Below, piece by piece: positions 33,776 through 45,118 of a stretch of 64,000 nucleotides of DNA (positions are counted from its first letter, which is position 1; every line of letters begins with the position of its first letter). Below the pieces are notes generated by a model. The model saw only the letters and a list, made by a program, of their open reading frames with translations. It was not told the DNA's origin and did no database searches. The stretch is from Fratercula arctica (Eukaryota > Chordata > Aves > Charadriiformes > Alcidae), in NCBI GenBank assembly GCA_947846985.1, contig CANTUZ010000020.1, forward strand, positions 3,115,959 through 3,179,958. The letters are read 5' to 3'. The translations under genes were made by a program, and so were the position numbers.

Positions 33776-34072
33776 CTGATAGTTGCTATCCATGCCAGCA
33801 TCCAGGAGGACGTGGACCACGGTTTTGTGACCATTCCTGGCCGCCAAGTGCAGAGGAGTGTGTTTCTTAGTGTTGCAGCTTAAGAGGTTGGGGTGAGCAT
33901 TCAAGAGCATCTTCACGACTTCCAGCCTCCCATAGAGCGCGGCCAGGTCCAGGGGAGTCTCAAACTTGTTATTGCGCATGGTGGGGTCGGTCAGCTCCTC
34001 CAGCAGGACCTTCACCACCTCGGTGTGGCCGTACTGGGCGGCGCAGTGCAGCGCCGTCTCGTTGTCATTGTT
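33776..34072 (-). CDS. ANKS1A: ANKS1A internal exon: three ankyrin repeats
   Basis: 297 nt, 99 codons, phase 0 at both ends. It holds three full repeats with the motifs [24 protein letters not shown] and [12 protein letters not shown], ending DAGMDSNYQ. The donor is gtatct at 33775-33770. The acceptor is unusual: ten consecutive C directly before AG (ten G on the plus strand, 34075-34084). The 5' third of the exon is very GC-rich at third positions (about 32 of the first 34 codons by hand count), while the 3' part is closer to its neighbours. The protein is strongly conserved, so the exon is certainly functional. It is the largest ankyrin exon of the gene in this window. Confidence 0.96.
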
Positions 34073-34165
34073 CTGGGGGGGGGGATCAGAACATCAGAAC
34101 CGGGGAGAACAAAGCTGCTCCGTGCCTCACTCAAACCATTGAAGTTTAAATGCAAAAACAAGACC

Positions 34166-34183
34166 AAAAAAAAAAAAAAAAAA
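34166..34183. repeat. Poly(A), 18 nt
   Basis: A-run on the plus strand, poly(U) in the transcript, about 94 nt upstream of the acceptor of exon 33776-34072. Confidence 0.95.
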
Positions 34184-36949
34184 GGCAGTCGGGAAGCAGA
34201 GAGCTCAGTTTGAAACAGAGCCTGGAGGAATGTTTTCACCATCTCAGTAGCCATGTACCAGGCACAGACATCCCCTCGTGAACTCCTCCACCGACCCACC
34301 CAGAAAAAGCTTCGAAAACATTCAGAAAAATAAGCTTTACTCAGATACAGGAAATCTGCTCTACAGGACATAGGTGCTGTATGTGGAATAGCCTGCTTTC
34401 CAAGCACTGAGGTCAAAAATCAAGGGACCACAGTAAAGTTTAAGGGATTGTCGAGCTGTATCTGGATTCCCGTTAGTTCTGCACCTGGGGAAGGCAGCCT
34501 GTTATCTGTGAGCAGCATCCCACACTTGGGGGTGCCACAAAAATAAAAGGCTGCAAGATACAACAGGCAAACTGCAGCATGAGTTCTATCTGCTGTAGCT
34601 TAATCGTCATCATTTTAGATTTAAACTTCAATTGTTTCAAATCCTACTTATCCTGATTATAACAGTCATTCCACCTTTGCAATTCTGAAGCTCGCAAGCT
34701 GGTTTAGAGAAAGGGTGCGTTGAGTTCCATGCAGTTCGTGAATTAGAAAGCAGTGCAATTAGGTCACTCCGCTAACAAGCCCTTGTAGTCGAGGTCTCGG
34801 GTCAACGGAGGGAAGAGTTGTCCAAGCAACAAGAGAACACCTCCACAAGCAAAAGCCAGATCCAATTAATGCGTGCAGCATCTGTCAGGCTAAAAATCAC
34901 TAATGCAAAGCATTGAAAGACAAGCAGCACTAACATTGCACTTGCAGGTGCAAAATAGGAACATTGCCAGATTTAAAACAGCCTTCTCTAATATTAAATT
35001 CGCCTCAAGCTTCTAGTTTTACCACTGTGTGTCATACACAGGGGGATTTCTGTTAAAGCACTCTGGAAAAAAAATACTATCTAACCATTTAACCCAAAAA
35101 ACTTTAGTACAAACTGTTACTCGCTTAAACCTTAGCTGAAAGAATCATCATTGAATTTGTCATTTTAAGAACAGTTCCCATTAAAAAAAACTCCCAGAGA
35201 ACAGAGTTGTCTTGATGGCGTTGGAAGTACTACTTAAGAAACTGAATTTGATCAAAGTACCTTCCTTTAGGCTTTGAGAACACGTGATTTTTTTTGGATA
35301 CGGGCTTGTAGGAGCAGTCAATATTTTGCACCATTTCACAACCATGCTGCAGAACTTGCTCTGTTGTACCAGCACTTTAATCCTATTAAGGTGTTAAGTC
35401 ATTCTAGGGATTACAGGAGTCATGCATGCAAACTCCCCTTTGTTTTTATCTGGTATTTGCATCATTTTTCAGCCACGTGAAAAGCATAAGGGAAGCGAGG
35501 AGTGCTGGAGAGGCTCTGCAGCTGCAGCCTGTGTAAAAGCAAAGACTCAGGAGGCAGGGAGCAGCAACAGCCACATGCAGAGGCGAGACATTTCGGAAGG
35601 CACAGCATCACTGTTAGCACCGAAATTCAAACAACAGGCTCGATACTTGGAGTGGCAGAGGCAGCCATGGTGAAGGAAGGCACATAGAAGTGGACAGAAG
35701 TTACTGGAGAATAAAGAAGTCCGCACATAAAATACACATATGGAGGGAGAAGGGGAGAGAAGAGAGAACTACAGAGATTACACCTATCAATCAGCTTAAG
35801 CTGCTGGTCTTGAGGCATTTAAAAGGTTGGTAAATCGCATTGTTCTCCTTTGAGAGGGAAGGGAACCCGGGTACCGGCGAGCCCCTGACGCAGCAGCCCG
35901 AGGCCCCAGCCTGCCCCCCAGCACCAGGGAGGCTCCTGGCCAGTTTCTGAGGAAAGAGTCGGTAACATCAGCCCCTCTGGAGCCAGAGCTACGCAGGGCA
36001 GGCACTGCTCGTGCCACGCTAGCCATGACTACAGGGGATTCCACTGCCTGACCGTCCCTCTCTCATCCCTCCCTGGCACAAACACCATATCCCTCAAGGG
36101 TGCTTTAAAGCACGCAGCAACTCCAAACACCTGCCCGACAGCTCAGAAATGTGAGCATAACACCCTTTAATAACATAATTGTTGAAGACTTCCCCCATCT
36201 TCACTGCAATTTAGTCTCATTTTCCTTAAGCAGGTCAGGGCTCTGACACTTGGCATGAAATCCCCAGACTTTCCTCCTGCAACAGAGATCACCAGGTGGT
36301 AAAACTCCCCCGAATCATTACAGCAAGTCTCTCCCCATCACCGACTGCGTACTGGAAACTCCCACTATTGCATAAGTCTTTATTGCCTTCGTCTTGGGAG
36401 AGTTTGAGGGAGCCAAAAACGCTACAGCCATTCCAGGCACGGGAGTTTGCCTCCCTTCCCCGCATCGCCTCTCCCAAGCACAAACCAGAGCGGAGCCTGA
36501 ACACTGAGCACGAGCGCTCAGACATATGTATTCATCAGAGATGGAAAATGAAAATTCCTTTCCAGCAGCCAGAAGGCATATGGGTTCAAATTTCAAAACT
36601 ACTTCTTAGAAAAACAGAGCACTCAACAGGGCCCAGGGGCTGCATTCCTGCAGGAAATCCCAGCATCCCCCCCCCCAGTTCACAGCTGGGAGTGAGAAAC
36701 TGGGCTCACAGGATGCCCACCTACAGACCACAAAATGGGAACGCCAGCAGAAACGCCTCTGATTTCATATGGGCTCCATCCAATTTTTCAAGCCCTGGTA
36801 ACTACAAGCCACATACCATAGCCCTTACACCCCTCCATCAGATGCTGAAATGGAGAATCTACAACCCCTTAAAGTAGATCTGTCTGCACCCCTGCTCCTA
36901 ACACACCGTAAGGGGGCTTCCATTGAAGAGAGGAAGACTTTGTTTAAAT

Positions 36950-37165
36950 AAGGGAAAGTTTTCTAACTTTCTAACCTGCAAAGATTTGAAGGGTTGAATA
37001 AGCTGCCAAGGGAGACTAGAGCTGCCCCTCTCTGAGGTCTTTGAGAAGCTGCCAGACAAACGCTGGCCTGGAATGGTTCAGGTGGACCTGATCCTGCCTC
37101 GGAGCTGGGGAAAGAGGCTACAAGACCCATCAGTCCCATCCAACCTATTTCTGAGATTCCTTTGT
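36950..37165 (+). mobile_element. Old CR1-type LINE remnant
   Basis: Diverged copy in the opposite orientation to the others. Recognisable blocks in order are gttttctaactttctaacct, gaataagctgccaagggaga, ctgaggtctttgag, gacaaacgctggcctggaat, gatcctgcctcgg and cccatccaacctatttctga. The layout fits the end of CR1 ORF2 and the 3' UTR of an ancient subfamily. It is antisense to ANKS1A. Confidence 0.72.
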
Positions 37166-37333
37166 AGGAATTTTGTCCGTGCATGCATGTCTAACTGAGG
37201 TTTGTCCTATTAAAAACCTGTCGTTTTGCCACTCTGGTGCCACATCTGATCCTGAAGCCCAGAGCAGGGATGTCCTGCTGGCACGTGCTCCACAAATTTT
37301 CGCTTAAAGGCAGGCCGAAATGAAAGAGGGAAG

Positions 37334-37348
37334 AAAAAAAAAAAAAAA
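37334..37348. repeat. Poly(A), 15 nt
   Basis: A-run within the 5.8-kb intron; a second, 17-nt A-run lies at 37569-37585. Confidence 0.9.
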
Positions 37349-39875
37349 GACAGTAAGCAAAATCCAAACTTCACCAGGAGGTGACACCCAAGGCACATCA
37401 CAACCTTGGGCACAGAGTGGGCCGGGAGAGTGGGATGGAGCTGCCTCGGTCCATCTCCTCCCCTCATCTTGCAGCACAGGATTTCCATCACGGCACTGCC
37501 AGCGGCAGAGTAAGGAGGAACAGGCCTCCTTCCTTCCTACAGGTGCCCAACAATGCCAAACACATTTCAAAAAAAAAAAAAAAAAGGAGAAAAACAATCC
37601 CCATATGTCCAACAAGCTTTTGGGAGCTCTGCGGGTGGGTTCGCTGCCCGGTTTCATTTGCAGACTCCAGATGGTTGGCTTCCACTTTTCTCAGCAGCCC
37701 ATTTAGATTTATAGCGCTCTAAACCCAATCTGCATGATTCATTTGCTTTCAATTAGAAAAAGACAAAGGTAGTTTGTGCACTGCACAAACCTGAGCTATG
37801 TGACAGCTTTTTCAGCTTTGGCTCTGCTCAGCTGGCTGGTTCCTTCACACAAATTAAATAACGAAATACAAGATAGTAGGAATTACTGAAGCGAAGTCGC
37901 TGCTCCACCTTTTAACTTTGCTTCCATGATTTGCTTTTCAGAAGTCCTTCAGGCCCATAATAGACACACTGCAGACACTCCTTTTGCTGAAACCTCAAGG
38001 TGTTGAAAAGGAAGGGGCATAAAAAGAAGCTGATAAGTATTTCTTTAACTTTTAGGAGAGCAGGAAGCTTCTGGCTTTCTTATCTCTTCCTCAACAGGAT
38101 ATTAAATTGTAGTTCAGCCTTACAGAAATGCTTTCCCCCTCTTCTAACTATCCCAAAGTGTTTGGAAAGATGAAACACCCCACTTCAATCATTTCTGCGT
38201 GACATCCCATCCTGCAGGGGAGCTGCGAAGCTGGAAGCACCCACTAAGCAAGAGCTCTTACGCTTTGCACCTGGGGCTTCTATGGTTCTCCCACCCGCAG
38301 CCAAGCTATGGAGAAAACCTCAGGGTTCGTACGACGGGTATCACTCCACACGCTTTTCATCAAACCTGGTCAGAAACTGGTGAAAAACCGGTCAGAGCTT
38401 GCAATGAACCCAACAGGTTGTGTATAAGCCACGTTTCTCTCCTTAAAACAAAGCAAAGAGTTCAAAAACTCTAGCCTTGATCTGAAGAACACTACAGCCA
38501 CCTTGCAAACTGAACTGAGTTCAAAAATAATCCACTTGTCAAAAAGATAAAATCCAAAATAGAATACTTTGTAAACAAAAATCCGCAAGAAAGTGAGCTC
38601 ACTGCATATTTCATCTTTATATTCCTTCTTCATTCAACATTTCAATGCTGGAGTGTGTAAGATTTTACTCTGTTGCTGACATTTTAGAAAGCTCTTTTCA
38701 GGCAACTGAACTGCTCGACTACGATGTTTCCTCAGATGATGTTTATCGTTGTAAAATTCCCATCTGGATTTTTGTAAAAATCACCAATATGGATGAGCTT
38801 CATGTAAATCTATTTGTGCTTGAAGAGGTATGCACTGGAGTATGTCCTGAAACAGAAGTCTGCAAAACCAAACGCAATTCCCAGCGGTGAGCAAGCTCAG
38901 GGATTTTGAATGTGTGTTTTGAAGGCACTGCAGATCAAGCAGAGGGAAAGTTTTAACTAAACTTTGAGAGACAGAAATCTGCCATGGATGGATGGATCCA
39001 AAATAATTGGCTGGAAGCAAGCGTGGCGCGGTGGCTGAGAGCAGAAGTATCTCGGGATAAATCAGCAGACCATGATGCCATCATAAAATGAAAAATGGTG
39101 TCTGAGAAAACACCACCAGGAACTTTCTTATCTGCTTCCCCAATTGCTCAGCCTCAGTGCATCGTAAGTGCCGGTGTCATGCCTTTTTGTAGCTCAAGAA
39201 CCACTAAAAGCAAGAGAGGAGCAAAACAGGCAAGAGAACAGGAAGAGAAGACATGGGCTGAAGGGTCAGACGACACAGACTTAACATCAAAAAAAAGAGA
39301 GACTGATGCAATAAGCAGGACATGAAGGACTTGGGAAGGGAGGCGTGAACATTACTGCCTTCCCTTCTCCCCACCACCACCAAAAGTATTAACTGTCCAT
39401 TCAAACAACAAATACGTTATGCATTTTGTAGGAGAAAAGGCATGAAAATTCACTCCAAACAGCCCACAGAGAAAACGCATCCATGTTTAAGCAGGGGGAA
39501 AAAAAAAAGTTTTCCTTCTCTTGGCATTTGCAACATTAGCACATGAAACAAAACCTAAAGCATTTTAATTGAAATAACGTTACCTTTTGGAAGTCATCCA
39601 GCCAAATCAAGCAAACTGACCATCACCGTGAGTCCTACAAGGCTAAGCAATGAAGGAGCCCCCAGGTAAGTAAGGAAAAGCTTCCCTTAAATTATGTTTC
39701 TGTAACTGCTTTGAAGAAAGAAGCCCACAGTAAATAAACGGTCGCATTTTCCTTTTTCCCCCAAGCAGCTGCAAACCCAACAGGTCTCATTGCAACTGGC
39801 TGACATTGCACCTGGAAGCACGCGAGTGCAGCTTGGAGTAATGATGCGGTGAAATGCTGACAGCAAAGTACACAC

Positions 39876-39938
39876 CTTGGCATTGATATATGGGTCAAAG
39901 GGGCCGTACTTTTTGAGTTCTTTGATCTCAAGAGCATT
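39876..39938 (-). CDS. ANKS1A: ANKS1A 63-nt phase-0 cassette exon in the ankyrin array
   Basis: 63 nt, 21 codons, phase 0 at both ends. The acceptor is cctttttgtag above 39938, with a good pyrimidine tract; the donor is gtgtgt at 39875-39870. It encodes [10 protein letters not shown] followed by [11 protein letters not shown]. The peptide sits between two ankyrin repeats, as an insertion after VNEQ and before [10 protein letters not shown]. From memory, an equivalent peptide is present in some but not all database ANKS1A isoforms. Because 63 is a multiple of three and the flanking junctions are phase 0, skipping keeps the frame. The insertion would lengthen a loop rather than add a repeat. 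It could also be constitutive in birds; the genome sequence cannot decide. Confidence 0.88.
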
Positions 39939-41879
39939 CTACAAAAAGGAAGAGGAAAAAAGAAAAAAAAATGTGATAATGAAATGGGTGAGATATAGCA
40001 ACAAAGCAATGGGTGAACTCCCAAGGGGTGGAAATGACAGAACACAGCATCTCCTTCCAGTCAAAGCTATTACCAGCAGAAGCCATTCCAGCTGCCGATT
40101 CCTGTAACCTGAACCACTCTGCGTCCCATTTACGAGGCTCCGAACACAAGCAGCACGGGCTATTCAGCTGACTTTTCTCATTTAAAAAGGCTCCTACTAA
40201 ACAGACATTAATGAAACGTTACCTGGAAGGATTACACTAAGCTTTTAATCATTTGTAAAGGTTTGCCTTGTAGCTGTCCTACTCGGAGCAGAACAGTTTA
40301 CGCTCAGGGCCCTCGGTTGACTCTTATCAGGTTGATCACAAACAGCTAACTCCACTTCTCAAACCTATTTCAGCAGGCTGAATGCTTGCAGCTCTGCCTG
40401 AAGATGTTATTAACCACAGCGCCAAACTGGAAAACTATCAAAGACATTAAACCACGCATTTTAGTTATTTCTGCTCAATTGAGGAGTGGTAGTGAATAGC
40501 ATTACCATGATATTTTTCATTTTGTGATGCTTCAGAAGCAACCATTTAGCCGTGGAGCAGCCTGGTGCATCAAGTTAGCTGTCTTACACTGAAGAACAGT
40601 GTACGGCACTTTGGTGCCCACAAAGTATGGCTGGAAGCAGGATTAGGATTCCTGAATCCAACTCTGAAGGGAGCTTTGCTCCTCAGCTTCTGACAAGTAT
40701 ACACCGCAGATCAAAATTAAAGAGCAGAAACTCACAGTTCCCAGCTGCTCATCTTGACTTTGACAGATTTTGCTAAACTTGAGCCATGAGTGTCTGACCG
40801 ACTTGTGAACTAACTTCTGAATGAATATGCGTTTTTAGCCTTGTGGCCCTAAGGCAGACAAACTTATTTTGGTTTACTCCTCTCCTCCCTGGCTGAAAAC
40901 CCGAGTGGTTCAGGAGTTGATTCACAGGGACATTAGCTATTCCTGCCTCAGGGACAGGATAACCAAGGGCTACTGGAGCTTTAATTGTCCGATTTGGATC
41001 TATTACTGCACGTCTGCCCAAGCGCACTCAGCCGTAACTGGTGCAGTAACGCTGCTCAACTGGCCTCGCTCAGTAAACCAGTTCCCTTATCGAAAACCCT
41101 TTAAAAAAAAAAAAAAGATATATACGCTTGGGTCTTCCAGCAGTAGCATTTCAGAAGTTCCCTGGAATTGTAAGATACCTGCTGACTTCCAGGGGGAAGT
41201 TACACAGGAGCCAGCCCTCCAAGGTGGGCACAGCGGCGCCTGTACAGAATCCCCGTCTCATGCAAATCAATCCCTCCTCATCCTACACCAAAACTATCAG
41301 CTTGACAAAGGGAAGAAACCCACCGGAGTTTTATTTCTTGCCTGATTCAGAAAACAATTTTTTAAGATTAAGCTAGGGATTTATCTGGGGGCAAGTAGGG
41401 TAAAAATGATCTTACAACTTACAAATTAGTTAACTGAAGCAAGTGCTAGAGACAAGCCAGGAGAGTAGCTAAGAGAGTGTGGCCAAACAAAGGCTAAACA
41501 AAGCTGCTTTGATTAGTTCCCAAAGAAGGGAGCCAATGGATCCCTTCACAGAACTAGAAACCTTCTCAGCTACCCAGCAACTGAAAGGAAAAACTACGGG
41601 TTAGTTTCAGAAGCCCAGTATGAAAGCAGGAGACCACTGCCTAGGTGTTGAGTGGTTCTCATATTTCTGTATCTCTGTATAAACGTATATACCTCACTTA
41701 TTCAGCCACTAACTCAGAACTGGAGGTATCTGCTCTTGGCAGCGCCCTTCTTATCCCATTAGCACGTAGGACTTTATAACAATTGCTACTAGTTTGGGAA
41801 GGCTCAGGAGTCAGCTGAAGTAGTCTCTCTCCATCCGAGGGAAGCGACTCAATGTTATATTAGAGAAAAACGGGCAGAC
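39939..41879 (-). other. ANKS1A: ANKS1A intron, 1941 bp
   Basis: Upstream flank of the cassette exon. The donor is weak (gtctgc) and the acceptor is strong (tttttgtag). It holds an A-run at about 41104-41116. No transposon or exon was recognised. Confidence 0.82.
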
Positions 41880-42036
41880 CTGCTCATTCACTTTAGTATG
41901 CGAAGGTCCCTGGTGGATGAGGAGCTTCACTATGTCTGCGTCTCCTTTCCAAGCTGCCAGGTGAAGGGGGTAACAGCCTTTACAGTCTGCTACATTGGTT
42001 AGCGCGTCGTTCCTCAGCAGAACTTCCACCACATCC
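41880..42036 (-). CDS. ANKS1A: ANKS1A internal exon: ankyrin repeats 1 (end) and 2
   Basis: 157 nt. The acceptor is cttgcag above 42036. The first G completes the split Lys, then 52 codons follow, ending in phase 0 with VNEQ. It encodes the second helix of the first repeat ([17 protein letters not shown]) and a second repeat with [19 protein letters not shown]. The donor is gtctgc at 41879-41874, which agrees with the U1 consensus only at CAG|GT and is the weakest donor of the set. This matters because the next exon is a phase-0 cassette. Compared with remembered mammalian ANKS1A, changes are conservative (for example Cys for Ser before KGCYP, and Lys for Arg in KLLIHQ and HTKV). Confidence 0.95.
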
Positions 42037-42806
42037 CTGCAAGAGAAGGAAACTCGAGTCCATACGATATTCAGGCTTTGTTTCACAGCTTACATTCTGC
42101 AGTAAGTACTTCACAAAAAGTTAATTTGAAAAGGAGTATTTCAGAGAACCTCTCAAAAGGTGATTTTAAAGTGTTCCTATTAAATGCTGCCCATGGGGGA
42201 CAAAAAAAGGAAGACTGCTGGGATGAGTTCAGGAAAGATCTATGTTACCATCATACTAATGGAGCTGAATAGGGGCTGAAGTCATCCACAAGCCACTCTG
42301 GTGAAAAGTGAATCGCACCGACACAAGGAAAATGAATAAAGATTTTAACTCTGTTCAATTTCTCAGTATCTTCAGTAGCAATAAACAATAACGATTTACC
42401 ACAGTGAAGCCTGAAGTTACTTAAAAATGTAATATGCACGAAAGCAAATTTTGCGTGGTGCAGGCACAGCAACACATTGGACACCAGACAGACTGCAGAG
42501 GACTGTTACTGGAGAAGCCACCTTTGATATGTTGTTATATCTTAGCCAAATTGGTTATAAATAAAAGGGTGGTTGAAAGCCTCAGTGTTTCACCAAATTT
42601 TTGAAGAGATGTATGCTCATACTGTGCAGCAGCCAGTGCCTCTGGAGCTTCACTGCACCGATGTTCTTCGCTTTTTGGCCTGAAGATGGTGTAGTGTTGC
42701 ACCATCGCCACGTTTTCAGTGGAAACAGCGTTAGGCTGGTGAATGAATCGCACACAGTAAAGCACACAGTATCCCCTGTGATCAAAGGCATTATAAGATG
42801 ACTCAC
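42037..42806 (-). other. ANKS1A: ANKS1A intron, 770 bp
   Basis: Runs from gtgagt to cttgcag and interrupts the first ankyrin repeat between its two helices. No repeat element was recognised in it. Confidence 0.85.
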
Positions 42807-42887
42807 TTATGACCATTCAAAGCAGCATGGTGCAGTGGAGTGTATCCAGTACTGTCAACGCAGTTCACATTTGGCCCTCTCCAGATG
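42807..42887 (-). CDS. ANKS1A: ANKS1A internal exon: start of the ankyrin array
   Basis: 81 nt. The acceptor is cttgcag just above 42887 and the donor is gtgagt at 42806-42801. The first base completes a codon from the upstream exon; then come 26 codons and two bases of a split Lys. The translation begins [11 protein letters not shown] and continues into [13 protein letters not shown], the first half of a canonical ankyrin repeat (TPLHxAA turn and first helix). The family protein has an N-terminal segment before this point that starts with the initiator Met. That exon is absent, so it must lie above 64000. The split Lys codon (AA+G) joins exactly to the exon at 42036. Confidence 0.95.
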
Positions 42888-45017
42888 CTGCAAGACAGAA
42901 AACGGACAGGGAACACTTAGGCGTACAGCAAACAGACAGACAGCGGGCGAGGACAAGCTTCAGCAGAGTTCTCACACCGAGCTGGTTATCTGGAAGCAAA
43001 CCAGTGGCTGGAGAGCTGTGGTTAAGAGCAGTAATACAGAGAAGAGACGGCACAGCACTGCGTCGAGCAGGGGGTTAGTGTCACAAAACACACAGCCTAC
43101 AGTGCAGGGATCCACCACTCGACGCTTTATCTGACCATCCAGGTTTTAAATCAGAGCTCCCACGTTCTCCTGCTACCAGACAATCTTTCAGCCATACATG
43201 TGCTTGGCAAAAAGCATCTTCAGAGAAACATGTCTATTAAAGTTAACCACAAGAGACAGGAAAGCATCGACCCACCGCTAATTCACACCCCGCTGAAGAA
43301 TTTTGATGGGTCTGGGAAACCCTCTTCCCTCCATGGCAGGAGTCACTGGGGGTGTAAGTCAAAGACTGCGGGATACAAAGCCTGCTCCTGGGTCACCAGC
43401 GTGATTCCACGCCGACTTCTGGCTGTCCAAAAATCATTTCCATCTGACAGCTGCTGGCAGTCGATACGAAAGAGTAGGTGGTCTCTGAGCACTTCCGAGA
43501 ATATTGCTTAACTTCCCTCCCTTGTTCAGAAGTCAAACACTTTTTTTAAGGATTTAAGGATTAACCCTATAGAGGATTAATCTTCCCTCTAACCCCTGCA
43601 AGGTGCCCTATTTAAAACAGCGGAGAAAGGCGCATGTGAGAAGCTGGCACCGCTCTCGAGCTTGCTGTCACTGGAGCCGTCCCGCACCAGCGCTGCCACC
43701 CTCTCCCAGAACAGGCACACGAACTCAAATCAATACATTCTTACAAGCAAATTGAAACCATTCACCTTTCCTGAAGACAGCCCTCTCCCTTACAACCCAT
43801 CACTCCTTGTATGCTGACCTGCTTTAAACTCAGTACCTTCAAAAACTATACAGGATTTATTATAAGCCTAGACAACCACGCTTTTGCTAATACAGTACAT
43901 TCTCCTGCATTGTTTTCCTTAACTTGGGGTAAAATGTAACAGCACCCTCTAATCCCCAATTTAATTGCTTTAAAATAAAGTCAACTGTTGCTCTTTATGA
44001 AGTAGGCCTTTCCTGATCATTTCATTTCCTCCCCAGTATGTAATCGCTACGAACCACTGTACGACACAGCCCGAGCAGTAACAAGGTTTTCTAAAGTAAC
44101 AGTCATGACTGGAGGGCTCCTGGCCAGAAAAAACTCTGTGGCAGTGTGTTAACAGCAGCAGGAAAGGCACCAAACCAACAGGAATCTCCTGCAGACCAAG
44201 TGGAAATTCAGAAGTAAGCTAAGCAGCACGCTTACTTGTGAGCACGTTTCAGGTGGGATTCAGGAAAACGCTCTGAAATGGAAAGTCTCTGCCCTCCGAG
44301 TGACTCCTGATCCAGCAGAGCATTACCAAAGGCTTCGTGTCCCGAGACAGACCGGAGTTTCACTAGAGGAGAGGCAGCTACAGGGAAACTTCATCCAAGG
44401 GGAGAGGGAAATAAGCCACAAAATCCAATTTGCAGAGGATCAGAGGGCTTATCCCAAGGCATTCCCACATGCCATCCTGCGCTTCACAAGCGAACAGCAA
44501 ACCCATAAACGCATGCAACGCATTTCAAGTGCTAGTCGGATCATTTGCAGGACAACAGCTTAAATTATGTCCAGAAGATACGCGAGGCACCACAAAACCC
44601 ATCAGACTGAGTCCAGGAGGTGCCCTGCTCCATCCAGCTGCAGCAGCCCTGAAGTATGACGGGGACCTGAGCAATTCTCAGGCTCTGGTTTATTTTTGGC
44701 AGTGGGCTCACGCAGTGTGGTTGCCCAAATAATTTATTGCTGGATTTAAAGCAGCAATTAATGGTTAAAACTAGTGCCAGAATGACTTGCGTGTAGTCTG
44801 GAGCGGTTATAAATACTGCGCCTGCGCGTCCCCTCGCACAGGCTGACGAAAACCAGAGTCCAGTGGTTTTACATATCAAACGGAGCTGTGTTTGGATGCC
44901 CAGCTGAAAAAGCTCCAGGGCATACTATGAAAAAGCAGCAGGGCTTAATACAAGTATTTCTTTCAGATGAAGTTATGAAGTAAGGAAAACCAAGGTTAGT
45001 GGTGTAATGGGCATAAA

Positions 45018-45118
45018 CCAAGTCACTTGCTCAACGCGATCCAGCCAGTCGGCAGCAAGAGACAGGAGCGGAGCCCAGGATATCCGTCTGCACCGGGACA
45101 CGGTCTCCCTCTGAGAAA
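45018..45118 (-). mobile_element. MIR/CORE-SINE-like remnant
   Basis: Plus-strand order: aagtcacttgctcaacgcg, cagtcggcagcaag, then ggagcggagcccagga and cggtctccctctg. This matches the antisense MIR layout of AAGTGACTTGCCCAA, a GGCAGAGC-type block and CCCAGG. The start may extend to about 44962. Diverged copy. Confidence 0.55.

Larger units (their letters stand above)
34073..39875 (-). other. ANKS1A: ANKS1A intron, 5803 bp
   Basis: Lies between the cassette exon and the three-repeat exon. It begins (transcript sense) with gtgtgt and ends with ten C before AG. It contains A-runs at 34166-34183, 37334-37348 and 37569-37585 (poly(U) in the transcript), and an old CR1 remnant on the opposite strand at about 36950-37165. 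The longest open frame (36296-36877, plus, 193 codons) matches nothing I recognise. Confidence 0.8.

Noticed and set aside
36296..36877. 193-codon open frame on the plus strand, the longest of the unassigned ones
   Set aside because: No recognisable domain, low-complexity composition, no splice or promoter context, and it lies inside an ANKS1A intron. Chance frame.
40869..41345. 158-codon open frame on the plus strand
   Set aside because: Interrupted by an A-run giving poly-Lys; no family resemblance; intronic.
44736..44758. Small inverted repeat attgctg / cagcaat
   Set aside because: Stem of only 7 bp with a 9-nt loop; expected often by chance in 64 kb.
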